Origin: Fulvimarina endophytica
GTDB lineage: Bacteria > Pseudomonadota > Alphaproteobacteria > Rhizobiales > Rhizobiaceae
Assembly (NCBI RefSeq): GCF_003403015.1
Contig: NZ_QURL01000006.1
Span: 124,001-188,000 of the forward strand
DNA length: 64,000 bases
Direction of reading: 5' to 3'
Positions 56,561 to 64,000 of this stretch are shown here, piece by piece (position 1 is the stretch's first letter; each line of letters starts with the position of its first letter). The notes under the pieces were generated by a model, which saw nothing but the letters and a program-made list of their open reading frames with translations, searched no databases and was not told where the DNA came from. A program made the translations under genes and the position numbers.

Positions 56561-57364
56561 ATGAACGAGAACGGCAGCTCCGACAGTCCCGATAGCTCCG
56601 GCGCGGATCGTGGAAGACGCGGCGGCGCGAGCCGCTCGGGGCTCGCCGTCATCGTTCTCCTCGGAGGCGTCCTGACGCTTCTCTTCTGTTCGCTCGGTGT
56701 CTGGCAGATCGAGCGCCGGGCCTGGAAGCTGGATCTGATCGCAGCCGTCGAGGCGCGGGTCACGGAAGAGGCCATTGCCGCGCCGGGGCCCGCCGAATGG
56801 CCGGATCTGACCCTCGAAGGCGACGAATATCAGCATGTCGCGATCACCGGCCGCTACCTTGAGGGCCGGGACGCCTATGCCCAGGCCGTGACCGATTACG
56901 GGTCCGGCTACTGGCTGATGACGCCCCTCGGCACCGCTGACGGGTTCACCGTATTCGTCAATCGCGGTTACGTCTCCCGACGGGATGGCGGCGACGACTT
57001 CGCCCCGCCGGATGGCGAGGTCCGGGTCGAGGGCCTTCTGCGCATGAGCCAGCCGGATGGCGCGTTTCTGCGGTCGAACGATCCGCAGGCCGGACGATGG
57101 TATTCGCGCGATACGGCCGCGATGGCGGCTGCGAACGACGTTCCCGGGCCCGTCGCACCCTATTTCATCGATGCAGGCGTCGGCGCCGAGCGTGCGCTGA
57201 TGGGAGAGCCGAGTGGCGAAGAACCCGTCGAGGGGCTGACGAATATCGCCTTCCGGAACGAGCACCTCGTCTATGCGATCACATGGTTTTCGCTCGCGGC
57301 GCTCACACTCGGTGCGACCGGATTTCTGGTCCGGCGACAGCTGCGCCGGGCGAAGCGGGACTGA
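56561..57364 (+). CDS. SURF1-family heme-copper oxidase assembly protein
   Basis: 267 residues from the ATG at 56561 (TTG at 56549 is possible). Two transmembrane helices (about 28-48 and 238-258) flank a periplasmic domain. LFCSLGVWQIERRAWKLDLI and GYWLMTPLGTADGFTVFVNRGYV, then NIAFRNEHLVYAITWFSLAALTL, are the SURF1 boxes. SURF1 binds heme and helps load it into oxidase subunit I. It follows cyoD by 121 bases, and in many alphaproteobacteria ends the cyo operon. No heme O synthase (cyoE) follows; it must be elsewhere. Confidence 0.94.
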   Translation: MNENGSSDSPDSSGADRGRRGGASRSGLAVIVLLGGVLTLLFCSLGVWQIERRAWKLDLIAAVEARVTEEAIAAPGPAEWPDLTLEGDEYQHVAITGRYLEGRDAYAQAVTDYGSGYWLMTPLGTADGFTVFVNRGYVSRRDGGDDFAPPDGEVRVEGLLRMSQPDGAFLRSNDPQAGRWYSRDTAAMAAANDVPGPVAPYFIDAGVGAERALMGEPSGEEPVEGLTNIAFRNEHLVYAITWFSLAALTLGATGFLVRRQLRRAKRD

Positions 57365-57443
57365 CATCCGGGCCTCGCCGAACGAGGCGCGCAATCAGGT
57401 CGGCACGTCGATCCCATATCCGACCCGGCAGGACCGGCCTCGC

Positions 57444-57644
57444 TTATTGCTGCGCCGGGTTGTCGAGAACCGGACCAGCCTGATCACCGGCCCGCGTCAA
57501 CTGCGTGGGTCCATGATCGATATCGCGGCCGATATCGGCCGTCACGAGTATCACCGCCATGACGGCGGCGATCAGGCACAAGGCGATGAGCATCCGGTCG
57601 GTGACCGATTTCCGGCGCTGTGAATATCGTTCTTCTGGTTCCAT
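57444..57644 (-). CDS. Small putative membrane protein
   Basis: 66 residues, ATG at 57644, AAGG about 5-6 bases upstream. A basic N-terminus (MEPEERYSQRRKSVTDR) precedes one hydrophobic helix (MLIALCLIAAVMAVILVTADI) and a polar tail (DHGPTQLTRAGDQAG). The charge pattern is sensible for an inner-membrane peptide with an inside N-terminus. I recognise no family. It is convergent with SURF1 and divergent from the zinc operon. Confidence 0.45.
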   Translation of the reverse strand: MEPEERYSQRRKSVTDRMLIALCLIAAVMAVILVTADIGRDIDHGPTQLTRAGDQAGPVLDNPAQQ

Positions 57645-57985
57645 CCTGACCTTAGCCGCCTCCGCATTTTACTCTCCCAAGGTAACCAATGCGGTTTCGC
57701 CCCATTCCGTTGCCCGGCTCGCGAGTGTTTCAAGGAATGTTGAAGCCGCCGAGGGGATGGAAGCGAGGAGCATGGTCTGGCCCAATTCGCTGGTTCGGGA
57801 TTGTTGAGGGATCGATCCGTCAGAAAGGAGACCGGCGCATCGGCTTCGATCGCGGCGCGGCACGGCTCGCATGCGGAGGTCTGCGGACGGATGTCCTTTC
57901 CCTGGTTGACTGACGTTATAACATAACATACCCAATGACGGAGAGAGCGGGCGCCGAGGCGTCCGCGCTGTCAGCGGAACTCTGC
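57645..57985. other. Gap upstream of the zinc-uptake operon
   Basis: 341 bases. It holds a Zur-like palindrome and a plausible promoter close to the znuC start. The rest (57645-57900) has frames on both strands with no domain, ribosome site or family match; I call it non-coding. Confidence 0.45.
57915..57927 (+). promoter_or_regulatory. Zur-like operator and promoter of znuCBA
   Basis: GTTATAACATAAC is a perfect GTTAT-N3-ATAAC dyad and fits the alphaproteobacterial Zur box core (TGTTATA...TATAACA type). TTGACT at 57906-57911 would be the -35, placing the operator in the spacer, so bound Zur would block polymerase. With that promoter transcription starts near 57940, which argues for a znuC start at 57986. 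Confidence 0.65.
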
Positions 57986-58783
57986 ATGTCCAATTGCATC
58001 ACATTTCGGGACCTGACGCTCGGCTATAACAGCCATCCGGCGGTCCATCATCTCGACGGAACCGTGCGCGCCGGCTCGCTGACGGCGGTGGTGGGTGCCA
58101 ACGGATCCGGCAAGTCCACCCTGATGAAGGGCATTACCGGCATCCTGAAGCCGATCTCGGGCGAGTGCATGGTTTCGCCCGGCACGAGGCTCGCTTATCT
58201 GCCCCAGCAGTCGGAGATCGATCGGACCTTTCCCGCGCGCGTCAGCGATCTCGTCTCGCTCGGTCTGTGGCCGAGGCGCGGACTTCTGGGGCGTCACCTG
58301 GCCGAGGATCGCGAGGCGGTGGCGAACGCCCTTTCGGCGGTCGGTCTTCAGAATTTCGAGAAGCGGCCGATCGATTCCCTCTCGGGCGGGCAGTTGCAGC
58401 GCACGCTGTTTGCGCGGGTTCTGGTCCAGGATGCCGACCTCATTCTCCTCGACGAGCCCTTCAATGCGATCGATGCGCGCACGATCACCGATCTCATCGC
58501 CCTGATCGGCCGCTGGCACGACGAGCGGCGCACGGTGATGGTGGTCGTTCACGACATGGACCTCGTGCGGGACCACTTCCCCGAGGCGCTGCTTCTGGCG
58601 CGCGAGCCCGTCGCCTGGGGCGAGGCGCGGCAGACCCTTTCGGCCGAGAACCTTCTTCGCGCCCGCCGCTTTCACGAAGCCTGGAACGAGAATGCCGGCT
58701 GGTGCGCAAGCGACGACATATTGGCGCCGCAGGGCCCGGCCCTCGGCGCAGGCGGTTCCTCCCGGTCGCGGGACGCTGCGTGA
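57986..58783 (+). CDS. znuC: Zinc ABC transporter, ATP-binding subunit
   Basis: 265 residues from the ATG at 57986 (an ATG at 57935 would lie at or before the probable transcription start). VVGANGSGKSTLMKG is the Walker A loop, DSLSGGQLQRTLFARVL the signature, DADLILLDEPFNAID Walker B and VVVHDMDLVRDHFP the switch His. It energises metal uptake with the next two genes. The C-terminus has an extra polar stretch (CASDDILAPQ...). Zinc is preferred over manganese because of the Zur box and His-rich ZnuA. Overlaps znuB by one base. Confidence 0.94.
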   Translation: MSNCITFRDLTLGYNSHPAVHHLDGTVRAGSLTAVVGANGSGKSTLMKGITGILKPISGECMVSPGTRLAYLPQQSEIDRTFPARVSDLVSLGLWPRRGLLGRHLAEDREAVANALSAVGLQNFEKRPIDSLSGGQLQRTLFARVLVQDADLILLDEPFNAIDARTITDLIALIGRWHDERRTVMVVVHDMDLVRDHFPEALLLAREPVAWGEARQTLSAENLLRARRFHEAWNENAGWCASDDILAPQGPALGAGGSSRSRDAA

Positions 58784-59658
58784 TGAGCGCCCTCTATGAC
58801 GGGCTGATCGCCCCCTTCGCCGAATTCGGCTTCATGCAGCGCGCGCTCGGCGGCGCTATCCTTCTGTCCCTCAGCGCCTGTCCCGTCGGCGTGTTCCTGA
58901 TGCTGCGGCGCATGAGCCTGACCGGCGATGCGATGGCCCACGCCATCCTGCCGGGCGCTGCGATCGGCTTCTTGTTCTATGGCCTCGCCATCGTGCCGAT
59001 GACCCTCGGCGGCCTCGTCGCCGGCGTCGTGGTCGCGCTGGGCGCGGGCTTCGTCTCGCGCCTCACGGTGCAGAAGGAGGACGCGTCCATGGCGGCCTTC
59101 TATCTGATCTCCCTCGCGCTCGGCGTTCTCATCGTCTCCCTGCGCGGCTCCAATGTCGACCTGATGCACGTCCTGTTCGGCACGGTCCTCGCTCTCAACG
59201 ACGAGGCGCTGACGCTGATCGGGATCATCACGGGAACGACGCTGGTGACCCTCGCGATCTTCTGGCGGGCCCTCGTTGCCGAATGTCTCGACCCGCTCTT
59301 CCTGCGCTCGGTCTCGCGGCTCGGGCCGCCGGTCCATTTCGTCTTCCTGGGGCTCGTCGTCCTCAACCTCGTGGGCGGCTTCCAGGCCCTCGGGACGCTG
59401 CTTGCCGTCGGCCTGATGATGCTGCCTGCCGCCGCGGCCCGGTTCTGGACCTCCCGCGTGATGCCGATGGTCCTCCTTGCCATCGTCATCGGTCTCGTCT
59501 CCTGCGTGGGCGGGCTCCTAATGTCCTACCACGCCTCGCTCGCCTCGGGGCCGTCGATCATCCTCGTCGCGGGCGCGATCTACATCCTCTCCACCCTGGC
59601 CGGTCCGCGCGGCATTCTCGGCTCGCGCATCCGGCCGCAACGCCACCGCACCGCCTGA
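58783..59658 (+). CDS. znuB: Zinc ABC transporter, permease subunit
   Basis: 291 residues from the ATG overlapping the znuC stop. Eight or nine transmembrane helices of the ABC-3 family (ZnuB/MntB/TroC). SACPVGVFLMLRRMSLTGDAMAHAILPGAAIGF is the conserved first block, ISLALGVLIVSLRGSNVDLMHVLFG the middle, and FQALGTLLAVGLMMLPAAAARFW the region facing the ATPase. Basic C-terminal tail. Confidence 0.95.
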   Translation: MSALYDGLIAPFAEFGFMQRALGGAILLSLSACPVGVFLMLRRMSLTGDAMAHAILPGAAIGFLFYGLAIVPMTLGGLVAGVVVALGAGFVSRLTVQKEDASMAAFYLISLALGVLIVSLRGSNVDLMHVLFGTVLALNDEALTLIGIITGTTLVTLAIFWRALVAECLDPLFLRSVSRLGPPVHFVFLGLVVLNLVGGFQALGTLLAVGLMMLPAAAARFWTSRVMPMVLLAIVIGLVSCVGGLLMSYHASLASGPSIILVAGAIYILSTLAGPRGILGSRIRPQRHRTA

Positions 59659-59673
59659 ACTCACGAAAGGACC

Positions 59674-60804
59674 ATGGCCATGTCCAGAACCCTGACGCTT
59701 TCCGCCGCCGTTACCGCGCTTCTCCTGGCGGGAACCGCCCTGTCTCCCGCTTCGGCCGAGGAGAAGAAGCTCGACGTCGTCGCGAGCTTCTCGATCATCG
59801 CGGATCTCGCGAAGAATGTCGGGGGCGACCGGGTCGACATCACCACGCTCGTCGGGCCGAACGGGGACGCCCATGTCTACGAGCCGCGTCCGGCCGATGC
59901 GGCGGCGCTGTCGCAAGCCGATGTGATCCTCGCGAACGGTCTCCAGCTCGAAGGCTTCCTGCCGCGCCTCATCGAGGCGAGCGGCACCACGGCGCCGGTC
60001 GTCGAACTGACGAAGGGGGGCGAGATGCTGCGAAGCTCCGAAGAGGGGCATGACGGGCATCACGGTGCGGCCGAGGACGGGCGTGAGGACCACGGCCACG
60101 ACCAGGCAGCCGCTGACGCGCACGATCATGGCGACGGGCACGGCGATGGGCAAGGCCATGACCATGACCATGAAGGCCATGATCATGCGGCCGAAGAGGG
60201 CGGCCATTCCCACGACCACGAGGAGACCGCCGATGCCGCCTCAGCCGGCGGCCATGGCCATCATCATCACGGGGAATACGATCCCCATGCCTGGCAGTCG
60301 GTCGCCAATGCCAAGGTCTATGTGGCCAATATCGCCGACGCCTTCTGCGCGGCCGACGAGGCGGGTTGCACGACCTATCGCGCCAATGCCGAGGCCTATG
60401 ACAAGAAGCTCGACGACCTCGACGCCTATATCCGGCGCTCGGTCGCCGAGATCCCCGAGACCAAACGCGCGATCATCACCTCCCACGACGCCTTCGGCTA
60501 TTTCGAACACGAGTACGGCATCGACTTCCTGGCGCCCGAGGGCGTCTCGACGGAATCGGAAGCCTCCGCCGCGGACGTCGCAGCCCTCGTGCGGCAGATC
60601 CGGGCGGACGATGCTTCGGCGGTGTTCGTCGAGAACGTCACCAATCCGCGCCTGATCGAGCAGATCGCCAGCGAGACCGGCCTCAAGGTCGGCGGCGAAC
60701 TCTATTCCGACGCCCTCTCCGACGGGAGCGGGCCGGCATCGACCTATATCGACATGATGCGGCACAACATCGACACCATCAAATCCGACGTCATGGGAAG
60801 CTGA
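59674..60804 (+). CDS. znuA: Zinc ABC transporter, substrate-binding protein
   Basis: 376 residues; ATG at 59674 or 59680; signal peptide about 1-27. Cluster A-I binding protein: SFSIIADLAKNVGGD and LVGPNGDAHVYEPRPADA (first metal His), then a long loop (about 125-200) with 21 His among Asp, Glu and Gly, then EYDPHAWQSV (His), AIITSHDAFGYFEHEYGI (His) and a late Asp. The loop is far longer than in E. coli ZnuA (310 residues) and should gather zinc. It starts 15 bases after znuB. Confidence 0.96.
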   Translation: MAMSRTLTLSAAVTALLLAGTALSPASAEEKKLDVVASFSIIADLAKNVGGDRVDITTLVGPNGDAHVYEPRPADAAALSQADVILANGLQLEGFLPRLIEASGTTAPVVELTKGGEMLRSSEEGHDGHHGAAEDGREDHGHDQAAADAHDHGDGHGDGQGHDHDHEGHDHAAEEGGHSHDHEETADAASAGGHGHHHHGEYDPHAWQSVANAKVYVANIADAFCAADEAGCTTYRANAEAYDKKLDDLDAYIRRSVAEIPETKRAIITSHDAFGYFEHEYGIDFLAPEGVSTESEASAADVAALVRQIRADDASAVFVENVTNPRLIEQIASETGLKVGGELYSDALSDGSGPASTYIDMMRHNIDTIKSDVMGS

Positions 60805-61046
60805 CGCGGCCGATGGCAGGGCCGCGCCCGAACTGACGACCACTTGAGTTCGCGAAGAACGCCCTGATCGGTTGCGCCGACCGGGGCGTTTCCGCGTTCG
60901 GGGACCGTGAGGGGAAGAGATCGGCCTGAACGCCGAAACACGGCGGCGCTGTCGCCGCTTGCGCGCTGGAAATGAAAAGGGTGGCCCTGGTAGCGCCCGG
61001 TGGCGTCCCGGGTCTTGGGGAGAGACCACGAAGGGGATCGCGAAGA

Positions 61047-61121
61047 TGGTGCCGGCGGAGAGGATCGAACTCCCGACCTTCGGTTTACAAAACCGCTGCA
61101 CTACCGCTGTGCTACGCCGGC
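61047..61121 (-). tRNA. tRNA-Thr (anticodon UGU)
   Basis: On the minus strand: acceptor GCCGGCG pairs with CGCCGGC, D-stem GCAC/GTGC, anticodon loop TTTGTAA giving UGU (reads ACA and relatives), T-arm GGGAG-TTCGATC-CTCTC with one wobble. CCA is encoded (61047-61049). The top pair of the anticodon stem is a G-A mismatch. Stands alone. Confidence 0.95.
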
Positions 61122-61280
61122 CCCGGCGCCGTCCTTACATCAGGCGGGGGCGGCTCGCAATCTTCGCGGCGTCCGGGCGGTGCGCGATTTCGCCTTGTGT
61201 CTCGAAACGAAACCGGCGAAGTCTCGGGACAGACGAGCCTTTTTCCGTCCCGTTCGAAGCCGGCGAGCCTTGCGATACCG

Positions 61281-62054
61281 ATGTCCAAATCCGTTCATTC
61301 GATCAGCTTTCTCGCAAGCGCGACCCCCGGCGCGCTGGAGGCGGCGAACCGGTTGAAGGCGATCTACGGGCAGGACGATCCGAACCGGGCCGATGTGGTC
61401 GTCGCGCTCGGCGGCGACGGCTTCATGCTGCAGACGCTGCATCGCTTCATGAATACGGGCACGCCGATCTACGGGATGAACCGGGGAACGGTCGGCTTCC
61501 TGATGAACGACTATTCGGAAGCGAACCTGCGCGAACGGCTCGAGGCCGCCGTCGAGAACTGGATCCATCCGCTGACCATGACGGCGGAGGACGAGAACGG
61601 CGAGATCCGCGAGGAACTGGCGATCAACGAGGTCTCGGTCTTCCGCCAGTCCTTCCAGGCGGCGCGGCTGAGGATCGCCGTCGGCGGGACGGTGCGGCTG
61701 GAGGAACTCGTCTGCGACGGCGTTATGGTGGCGACCCCCACCGGCTCGACGGCCTACAACCTGTCCGCACAGGGCCCGATCATTCCGATCGAAGCGCCGC
61801 TTCTCGCCTTGACGCCGGTCAGCCCCTTCCGTCCGCGTCGCTGGCGCGGTGCGCTTCTGGCGAACCATCAGGTCGTGGAGATCACGGTTCTCGAGCCGGG
61901 CAAGCGCCCGGTCAATGCCGTCGCTGATGCCCAGGAGGTGAAGTCCGTGCGCCGGGTGCAGATCCGCGAGAGCGGCAAGGACAAGGCGCTGATCCTGTTC
62001 GACGAGACCCATTCCTGGGACGAGCGGATTCTCGCCGAGCAGTTCCGTTATTGA
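61281..62054 (+). CDS. nadK: NAD kinase
   Basis: Phosphorylates NAD to NADP. 257 residues from the ATG at 61281, the usual size in rhizobia. VVVALGGDGFMLQTLH is the GGDG motif, GMNRGTVGFLMNDY the second conserved block, CDGVMVATPTGSTAYNLSAQGP the third with the TPTGSTAY loop. An in-frame upstream region is open but has no support. It lies 160 bases beyond the tRNA gene on the other strand. Confidence 0.96.
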   Translation: MSKSVHSISFLASATPGALEAANRLKAIYGQDDPNRADVVVALGGDGFMLQTLHRFMNTGTPIYGMNRGTVGFLMNDYSEANLRERLEAAVENWIHPLTMTAEDENGEIREELAINEVSVFRQSFQAARLRIAVGGTVRLEELVCDGVMVATPTGSTAYNLSAQGPIIPIEAPLLALTPVSPFRPRRWRGALLANHQVVEITVLEPGKRPVNAVADAQEVKSVRRVQIRESGKDKALILFDETHSWDERILAEQFRY

Positions 62055-62135
62055 GGGCGGGGCGGGCGGGCTGTCCGCCCATCCGGTGACGCGCCCGATC
62101 CCGCGAAGACCGGATGCGCCGTTGCGATGTCCGCC

Positions 62136-63053
62136 TTACGCCCTCGCGCTGCCCGCCCGGCCGAGAACGCCGCCGATGACGGCGACGATCGCTCCGAGAA
62201 GAAGTGCGATGAAGGCGGCGAAGGAGGCAGACGAGACCGAGCGCGCGGCATCGTCCGCGAGCTGGCGCGCCTCGCGGGCCATCTGATCGACGGCCTGCTG
62301 ATAGCTGGCGAGCCGCTGTTCGGCCGCCGAGCGCGAGAGCCCGCCCGCCTCCTGGATCGCGCGGATCGCCGCATCGCGCTCTTCGGGGCTCGCCGTCTCG
62401 GAGAGGCCGCCCGCGATCTCGGCGAAGCGGGCGCCGAGTGCCGTCGGATCGACGCCTCCGCCATTGCCGGCCTCGCCGCTTGCCGAAGCGTCGGCGCTAT
62501 CGCCCGCCTGATCGGCGGCCGCGCCGCCGCCGCCCTGGCCGGGCGACAGGAGCGAGCGCAGATCGGAGGCGACACCATCGGGAAGGCCGCCGGCGGTAGG
62601 GGAGGCGGACTGACCGAGTGCGCCTGCGGCATTCGTCAGGCTGCTGACCGAGGCCCCGACCGCCCCGAAGGCACCGCCGAGGACCGAGGAGGCTGTGCCG
62701 CCGAGAACGAGGACCACGAGGAGGGTGGCGACGGCCCAAGTCACGAGCCCGTGGAGGACGGCGTCCATGCGATCTGCGAGCCCGGCGAGGCGGCCGCAGG
62801 CATAGGCGCCGACGAAGAGCCCGACGAGAGCCGCGACGAGGGAGTAGATGCCGGCGGTGGAGGCCAGCGCAGTCGCGGAACCCTCGCTTCCCGGAAGGCT
62901 CGCGAGCCCGATGCCGAGGCCGAGAAGGCCGAGCATCAGCTGGATCGCGATGGCGAGGATCACCCCGGCGATGACTGCGCCCCAGGACATGGTCCGGCCC
63001 TTCGGCCCCATGCCCGGCGTGTAACGTTCTCTGCGAATTTCGCCGATTGCCAT
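62136..63053 (-). CDS. Multi-pass membrane protein of unknown function
   Basis: 305 residues. Four or five hydrophobic helices: [21 protein letters not shown] (about 22-45), a second near 65-88 ([19 protein letters not shown]), a third near 100-122 ([17 protein letters not shown]) and one at the C-terminus ([21 protein letters not shown]). The centre (about 130-280) is polar: Ala/Gly/Ser-rich with a helical region [28 protein letters not shown]. It resembles rhizobial proteins sometimes labelled PhnA-like, with no proven role. Divergent from rpsU. Confidence 0.75.
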   Translation of the reverse strand: MAIGEIRRERYTPGMGPKGRTMSWGAVIAGVILAIAIQLMLGLLGLGIGLASLPGSEGSATALASTAGIYSLVAALVGLFVGAYACGRLAGLADRMDAVLHGLVTWAVATLLVVLVLGGTASSVLGGAFGAVGASVSSLTNAAGALGQSASPTAGGLPDGVASDLRSLLSPGQGGGGAAADQAGDSADASASGEAGNGGGVDPTALGARFAEIAGGLSETASPEERDAAIRAIQEAGGLSRSAAEQRLASYQQAVDQMAREARQLADDAARSVSSASFAAFIALLLGAIVAVIGGVLGRAGSARA

Positions 63054-63291
63054 AGTTGCGAACTTCCGTGTGCTTAGCGCTTCGTTTGGGCCTAGGGTGC
63101 CGTCGTCGAGGGTTGCCCGTCCCGCCTATATGGGGCGGAGGATGCCACTGGCCGCTTTTCGCGGCCTCGGCATATCGACAACCGTGAAGGACTTTGCTAA
63201 GGGCGCGCGACCGAAAAGCAAGAGCCTGCGGCCGATCTATCGTTCCGGGCGAGCATCAAACCACAACACGTTCAGACTGGCGGAACCGTCC

Positions 63292-63513
63292 TTGCAGATC
63301 ATCGTCCGAGACAACAATGTCGATCAGGCCCTTCGCGCGCTCAAGAAGAAGCTTCAGCGCGAGGGCGTCTTCCGTGAAATGAAGCAGCGCAGCTTCTACG
63401 AAAAGCCGTCCGAGAAGCGCGTGCGCGAGAAGGCAGAGGGTGTTCGCCGCGCTCGCAAGCTCGCCCGCAAGCAGGCCCAGCGCGAAGGCGTGATGCCCGG
63501 CCGCGGCCACTGA
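63292..63513 (+). CDS. rpsU: 30S ribosomal protein S21
   Basis: 73 residues from a TTG at 63292; the open frame runs far upstream but the S21 sequence ([30 protein letters not shown]) begins right there. [29 protein letters not shown] is the basic tail. S21 takes part in translation initiation. A TTG start is unusual for a ribosomal protein and may lower its expression; alternatives are not visible. Terminator at 63571-63598. Confidence 0.94.
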   Translation: MQIIVRDNNVDQALRALKKKLQREGVFREMKQRSFYEKPSEKRVREKAEGVRRARKLARKQAQREGVMPGRGH

Positions 63514-63570
63514 GACGCCCGCGATCCGTCCGGGACGGTCGGATCACGGTATCTGTTCGAGAGTTTCGAG

Positions 63571-63598
63571 AAGCCGATCCCGCGGGGGGTCGGCTTTT
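63571..63598 (+). terminator. Rho-independent terminator of rpsU
   Basis: AAGCCGATCCC pairs with GGGGTCGGCTT (one wobble) over GCGG, then TTTT. Confidence 0.88.
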
Positions 63599-63609
63599 CG
63601 CGTCTGGGG

Positions 63610-63651
63610 CATCGGGCTGAAAATCCGGCCCGGTTTCCGGATCGTCGGGGT
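63610..63651 (-). repeat. Decayed copy of the two-hairpin repeat (copy D)
   Basis: Read on the minus strand: GACGATCCGGAAACCGGGCC then GGATTTTCAGCCCGATGC. It resembles GACGCATCGGATGGCCCGAAAACCGGGTCC... of the full copies with changes. Adjacent to copy C in opposite orientation. Confidence 0.45.
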
Positions 63652-63753
63652 CAATGGAGGCCGGCCGAGTGTGGTCCGGCGATCACAGTCGGCGGTCCGA
63701 TATCGCCGATGACGGCGCCGGCCTCCAATTCGGCCGCCTCCCGCTCTAGGGTC

Positions 63754-63845
63754 TCGGACCCGATCCAAGAATCGGGCCCGAGGCTCCTGTTTTTTGCTGA
63801 CGCATCGGATGGACCGAAAACCGGGTCCATTTTTCGGTCCGATGC
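63754..63845. repeat. Two-hairpin intergenic repeat, copy C
   Basis: First hairpin TCGGACCCGAT (63754-63764) with ATCGGGCCCGA (63771-63781), one wobble. Linker GGCTCCTGTTTTTTGCTGAC. Second hairpin GCATCGGA (63802-63809) with TCCGATGC (63838-63845) around CCGAAAACCGGGTCC. Same spacing as copy B. Confidence 0.85.
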
Positions 63846-63904
63846 TTTAGTCAGGAAGTCCTCATCTCGTTTTCGCGCGACCCACGGAGCCTGTACGACC
63901 GGTG

Positions 63905-64000
63905 ATGGTTCATTCCGCTTTTCTCTCGTCGACGATCGCCCGCACGGCGCCGGTCCTTCTGGCCGCCGGCCTCGTTCTGGCGGGCTGCCAGACCGGTTCG
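63905..64000 (+). CDS. Lipoprotein, N-terminal part (partial)
   Basis: The window ends after 32 codons. ATG at 63905 (GTG at 63902 also possible). Basic start is weak, but the hydrophobic core APVLLAAGLVLAGCQTGS ends in a good LAGC lipobox, so a lipoprotein is likely. The rest of the gene is outside the window; no function can be given. Confidence 0.6.
   Translation, partial: MVHSAFLSSTIARTAPVLLAAGLVLAGCQTGS

Larger units (their letters stand above)
63514..63904. other. Gap between rpsU and a lipoprotein gene
   Basis: 391 bases: rpsU terminator, a decayed repeat (63610-63651), and a full two-hairpin repeat (63754-63845). No ORF is supported. Confidence 0.6.

Noticed and set aside
57669..57935. 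A zur/fur-like gene upstream of znuC on the minus strand
   Set aside because: The 88-codon frame has no Fur-family motif (HHDH, CxxC) and looks like a shadow.

Overview
The window is a high-GC chromosomal stretch from an alphaproteobacterium, most likely Hyphomicrobiales (Rhizobiales). The main evidence is a circularly permuted, two-piece ssrA (tmRNA) gene with tag ANDNYAEARLAA, directly followed by an alphaproteobacterial SspB adaptor. A thyA-folA-hflK-hflC-degP order and several porin, cupin and DUF families common in rhizobia-related genomes agree with this. I cannot fix the family; a marine or phyllosphere group such as Aurantimonadaceae is only a guess. No prophage, transposase, CRISPR array or rRNA operon is visible, so most of the window is core chromosome.

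Layout: 1-7354 holds envelope and housekeeping genes (response-regulator tail, small lipoprotein, TorF-type porin, OmpA-like lipoprotein, glmS, a methyltransferase, gloB, a DUF985 cupin). 7451-15017 is a periplasmic quinoprotein module. It has a SoxYZ-like carrier and a zinc hydrolase on the minus strand, then after a 0.7-kb regulatory gap xoxF (lanthanide-type PQQ methanol dehydrogenase), xoxG (cytochrome c), xoxJ (periplasmic binding protein) and a rhodanese-like CW-motif protein on the plus strand. 15228-23691 carries a globin-coupled chemoreceptor, a YqaA/DedA protein, a nuclease, a DUF1674 protein, htpX-rsmB and purH. 23725-30518 is a tight minus-strand run: GH15 glucoamylase-like enzyme, two SDRs, an aminotransferase, a CoA-transferase and a GST-like protein.

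30920-39787 has an unrecognised membrane protein, dnaK (with a likely heat-shock promoter and no dnaJ next to it), asd, a UbiB/ABC1 kinase and a Cache-type chemoreceptor. 39988-48625 runs on the minus strand with an SMP-30-like protein, an Omp25/31-type barrel, degP, hflC, hflK, folA and thyA. 48840-50321 is a trans-translation and proteolysis patch: ssrA, sspB, a DUF4169 protein and a ribbon-helix-helix protein. 51914-57364 is a bo3-type quinol oxidase operon, cyoABCD plus SURF1, divergent from an MFS transporter. 57915-60804 is a zinc-uptake operon (znuC, znuB, znuA) behind a Zur-like palindrome. The end holds tRNA-Thr(UGU), nadK, a membrane protein, rpsU and the start of a lipoprotein gene.

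The most interesting points are: the xox module, whose three consecutive exported proteins all carry Ser/Ala/Gly-rich disordered segments; a dyad upstream of xoxF with a related sequence upstream of xoxG; a family of two-hairpin intergenic repeats (three clear copies and one decayed); and several perfect or near-perfect palindromes in promoter regions. I did not find a clearly new multi-gene system; the best candidates for new biology are listed as findings.
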